NCBI GenBank assembly: GCA_002695005.1
Contig: NZNT01000025.1
Coordinates: forward strand, 124,001 to 188,000
Length of the DNA: 64,000 nucleotides
DNA from: Maritimibacter sp.
Lineage (GTDB): Bacteria; Pseudomonadota; Alphaproteobacteria; Rhodobacterales; Rhodobacteraceae
Direction of reading: 5' to 3'
Below are positions 59,557 to 64,000 of the stretch, piece after piece; positions within the stretch are counted from its first letter, which is position 1; every line of letters starts with the position of its first letter. A program made the translations under genes and the position numbers. The notes below the pieces were generated by a model, which saw nothing but the letters and a program-made list of their open reading frames with translations, was not told the DNA's origin and searched no databases.

Positions 59557-61161
59557 ATGACCATGTCGCTTTCGCAGACAGGACAAAGCGTCACGGTCGG
59601 TCGGCTGACCTTTCCCCTGCTGTCCGTGGCCAGCGCCCTGATCGTTTTCGCGGTGTTGCAGGCGCTGGTCCTGCGCATCACCGGCGGGGTTTTCGAGTAT
59701 CCGCTGGACGATCCCTACATCCACCTCGCGCTGGCCGAGACCATCGCGCGCGGCGGCTACGGTGTGAATCTGGGCGACGTGTCTTCACCCGGCTCATCCG
59801 CGCTCTTCCCGCTCCTGCTCGTGCCGTTCTCGGGGACGGAGCTTCACCGCTACCTGCCGCTCTTGTGGAACGTGGTCGGCATGGGGGCGACCGCGTGGCT
59901 TTGGGGCCGGCTTCTGGCCGAGGCGGGATACCGTCAGGCGGGCTGGCACTGGCTGGGATTGGCCGCCGCGTTGCTCGGACCCATCGCCGTCATGATCCCG
60001 ATGGTCGGCTATGTCGGGATGGAGCACACGCTTCACGCCGCCGCCGCGATGGCCGTGATCCTCGGGCTCTATCGCCATTTCGACGGGCGCAGCGGGCTTG
60101 TCCTGATCTGTGCCGGGGCGTTCCTCGGCACGGCGCTTCGGATCGAAGGCGCCGCACTCGCGCTGCTGGCCGCCGGGGCGCTGTTTTTCACCGGCGAGCG
60201 GCGCGCGGGCGTCACCGTCGCCGCACTTGGGCTGCTGCCGCTTGTCCTGTTTGCCGGGCTGCTCGTCTCCCTCGGGCTCGACCCCCTGCCCTCGTCGGTG
60301 CAATCCAAGCTCGCCCATGGCACCTCCGACGCGCCCGGTTTCCTCGCGCGCCGCCTGTCGGTGGTCGCCAACAACCTCGTCCCGGCAGCGGGCAAATTCG
60401 TGCTGATCCTCGCCATCGCGGCGTTGATCGTCTGGCGCGCCGCGCCCACGATCAGGTCGGGCCGGTGGAGCGCTTTTGCCGCCGTCGTGGTGCTGGCCGC
60501 CGCCGCGCACCTCGCCGCCGGTCAGATCGGCTGGCTCAACCGCTATGAGCATTACATCCTCGTCGCCACCGCCGCCGGGCTTCTCGCCATGCTGCCCAAG
60601 GCGTTCGGCGCACCGGGGCCGGGGTGGATCGCGACCGGGGCCGTGGCGCTCGTGGTGCTGGGCGGGTTCATCACCTACCGCATCCCGCTCCTGTTCCACC
60701 TCCTGCCCCCTGCCGCGCGGGCCATCCACCTGCAACAGGGCCAGATGTCCACATTCGTGAAGGACCATTGGCAAGGGCCGGTGGCGGTCAACGACCTCGG
60801 CCTCGTGAGCTGGCAGAACGACGCCTATGTCCTCGACCTCTGGGGCCTCGCCTCATCCGAGGCGCGCGAGATCCGGCTGACCAACGCGACACCCGGCTGG
60901 GCGGGCGACCTGACCGACAAGTACGACGTGCCGGTCGCAATGGTCTATGACCACTGGTTCGGCGACGGGCTGGGAGACGACTGGGTCAAACTCGGCTCCC
61001 TGGACCTCACCGTGCCCGGCGGGTTCCTCGGCGGGCACAAGGTGGCCTTTTACGCGACCGATCCGGCAGCCGTGGACGACCTGCGCAGCGCCGTGGCGGG
61101 CTGGACCCCCACGCTTTTGCCGGGCACCGAATTCAACTGGGCCGAGGGCATGGCACCATGA
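59557..61161 (+). CDS. multi-pass membrane protein, GT-C glycosyltransferase-like
   Basis: A 534-residue membrane protein with about ten helices (for example LTFPLLSVASALIVFAVLQA, LGLAAALLGPIAVMIPMVGY, GVTVAALGLLPLVLFAGLLV). The first periplasmic loop has EYPLDDPYIHLALAETIARG, a DD-type acidic motif as in GT-C lipid-linked glycosyltransferases. The C-terminal 150 residues are soluble (VAVNDLGLVSWQNDAYVLDL). Donor and acceptor unknown. It lies 66 bases after pccA and may be co-transcribed. Confidence 0.78.
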   Translation: MTMSLSQTGQSVTVGRLTFPLLSVASALIVFAVLQALVLRITGGVFEYPLDDPYIHLALAETIARGGYGVNLGDVSSPGSSALFPLLLVPFSGTELHRYLPLLWNVVGMGATAWLWGRLLAEAGYRQAGWHWLGLAAALLGPIAVMIPMVGYVGMEHTLHAAAAMAVILGLYRHFDGRSGLVLICAGAFLGTALRIEGAALALLAAGALFFTGERRAGVTVAALGLLPLVLFAGLLVSLGLDPLPSSVQSKLAHGTSDAPGFLARRLSVVANNLVPAAGKFVLILAIAALIVWRAAPTIRSGRWSAFAAVVVLAAAAHLAAGQIGWLNRYEHYILVATAAGLLAMLPKAFGAPGPGWIATGAVALVVLGGFITYRIPLLFHLLPPAARAIHLQQGQMSTFVKDHWQGPVAVNDLGLVSWQNDAYVLDLWGLASSEAREIRLTNATPGWAGDLTDKYDVPVAMVYDHWFGDGLGDDWVKLGSLDLTVPGGFLGGHKVAFYATDPAAVDDLRSAVAGWTPTLLPGTEFNWAEGMAP

Positions 61162-61174
61162 GCCGGGTCAGCCC

Positions 61175-61615
61175 TCAGCGCGCCAGCCGCTCGTCCTGCA
61201 TTTCCTGTAGGCGCAACGGCATCTTGTCGATCGAGCGCGTGATCTCGCGCACGCTCCACGGGAACGGCTTGCGCAGATATTTCTGTCCGTCCTTGCCGAT
61301 GAGCACGATCATGAAGCCGCGCGGGCGCAGTTCTGTGCGAATCGGTGACAGCGTATCGGGGTCGGTGTCGGTGATGACCAACACGTCGCGGTCGATCAGA
61401 TCCTCGGGCCGGTCCGTGATGAAAGCGAGCTGCTCAAGGTATCGCGGGTCGTTCGCGCTGTCTGCAAAGACGACGAGCGGCCGCGCTTCCCACAGGAAAT
61501 CGGACAACTCGAGGTCCCCCGCCTCCACGATCTGCAATTCCGGCGCCTCCTCGGCGGCCATGACAAGTGGGGCGGCCAAAATCATGATCCCGGCCAAGGC
61601 TGCGGTTTTGAACAT
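61175..61615 (-). CDS. DUF4174 exported protein
   Basis: A 146-residue protein with signal peptide (MFKTAALAGIMILAAPLVMA). The mature part is thioredoxin-like in pattern: SDFLWEARPLVVFADSANDP, RDVLVITDTDPDT, RGFMIVLIGKDGQKYLRKPF, matching DUF4174, but has no CxxC. AAGGAG precedes the ATG at 61615. It is antisense to the pcc run, between the GT-C-like gene and the mutase gene. Function unknown. Confidence 0.85.
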   Translation of the reverse strand: MFKTAALAGIMILAAPLVMAAEEAPELQIVEAGDLELSDFLWEARPLVVFADSANDPRYLEQLAFITDRPEDLIDRDVLVITDTDPDTLSPIRTELRPRGFMIVLIGKDGQKYLRKPFPWSVREITRSIDKMPLRLQEMQDERLAR

Positions 61616-61699
61616 CTCGTCTCCTTCGCCTCTCAATATAGGTGCAGGAGACACCCGAACAAAGAGCCGGATTTTCGGCGCGGATGAAGGAGTTAGCCT

Positions 61700-63826
<2,127 letters not shown>

Positions 63827-63850
63827 AGCGTCACCGGGAGACGACTGTGA

Positions 63851-63874
63851 CGGGCCGGGCATACGCCCGGCCCG
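63851..63874. terminator. bidirectional hairpin after the mutase gene
   Basis: Perfect 10-bp stem CGGGCCGGGC / GCCCGGCCCG with an ATAC loop, between the mutase gene and a convergent gene. No T-run on either side. Confidence 0.7.
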
Positions 63875-63880
63875 ATCTCG

Positions 63881-64000
63881 TTACGGCATGTTCCAGTCCC
63901 GCGAACGTTGCTCCCACATCTTTTCCCCGATGAAACAGTCGTAGCTGCCGCCCGCCTCGTATTGCACCGGGATGATCTGCTCTTCGGGCGGCGCGGACCC
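63881..64000 (-). CDS. C-terminal end of a hypothetical protein (partial)
   Basis: Minus-strand frame from the window edge to a TAA at 63881-63883, 39 residues: it includes EEQIIPVQYEAGGSYDCFIG and ends EKMWEQRSRDWNMP. No domain can be assigned from this end piece. Convergent with the mutase gene; the hairpin at 63851-63874 lies just past its stop. Confidence 0.65.
   Translation of the reverse strand, partial: GSAPPEEQIIPVQYEAGGSYDCFIGEKMWEQRSRDWNMP

Overview
The window is high-GC chromosomal DNA from an alphaproteobacterium of the Rhodobacterales (Roseobacter/Rhodobacter group). The evidence is gene content and gene neighbourhoods: a DnaA-related Hda protein followed by ppk and ppx, a GatC/GatA pair, a choline-O-sulfate/choline/betaine locus with betICBA opposite choXWV, and a propionyl-CoA carboxylase/methylmalonyl-CoA mutase locus with a ScfR-type regulator. 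There are no tRNAs, 5S/16S/23S rRNAs, IS elements, prophage genes or CRISPR arrays. The one structural RNA is RNase P RNA, on the minus strand at 14451-14832.

Layout. 1-4166: end of an Hda-like gene, then ppk and ppx (polyphosphate synthesis and degradation). 4171-9530: a minus-strand block with a small exported protein, an EEP-family nuclease/phosphatase, a TerB/DnaJ protein, a glyoxalase-like protein, 8-oxoguanine deaminase, a HisN-type phosphatase and an XRE regulator. 9892-13183: quinone oxidoreductase, LysR regulator, DUF1127 protein, Bax-inhibitor-1 protein and a 40-aa membrane peptide. 13235-18101: GNAT acetyltransferase, ribosomal protein L33, RNase P RNA, cell-wall amidase, lipoprotein and gatCA. 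18130-20932: ceramidase-like membrane protein, MBL-fold hydrolase, tRNA deaminase TadA and an RluB-type pseudouridine synthase. 21164-27639: a compact cluster of small peptide, XpaC, TelA, DUF2927 lipoprotein, SPFH-GYF protein, NTF2-like protein and zinc-ribbon membrane protein. 27662-32911: nitroreductase, PfkB sugar kinase, D-aminoacyl-tRNA deacylase, MpaB-type oxygenase, cNMP-patatin protein and GFA protein.

32954-45591 is an osmolyte locus. The plus-strand operon betI-betC-betB-betA converts choline-O-sulfate to choline to glycine betaine. The divergent minus-strand run carries choX, two paralogous exported proteins, choW, choV, a metallopeptidase-like lipoprotein and a dimethylglycine/sarcosine-dehydrogenase-type flavoprotein. 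A perfect 20-bp palindrome between the two arms is the likely BetI operator. 45606-47331 holds hemerythrin, YdcH, a small hypothetical and CoxG; a near-consensus FNR box with a correctly placed -10 lies upstream of ydcH.

47396-64000 is the propionate region. A PccR/ScfR-like regulator (with TTTGCAAA repeats over its own start), an MFS exporter and three tandem serralysin-like RTX metalloproteases lie on the minus strand. pccB, two small hypotheticals, pccA, a GT-C-like membrane protein and methylmalonyl-CoA mutase lie on the plus strand. TTTGCAAA-like boxes recur upstream of pccB and, more weakly, pccA.

The most interesting candidate for an under-described system is the XpaC-TelA-SPFH/GYF-zinc-ribbon cluster. 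It resembles the membrane-anchoring part of the Bacillus PspA-YdjGHI system but has no PspA. The serralysin trio and the paralogous exported pair inside the choline transporter operon are also worth attention. All identifications come from reading motifs and context; no database search was run.
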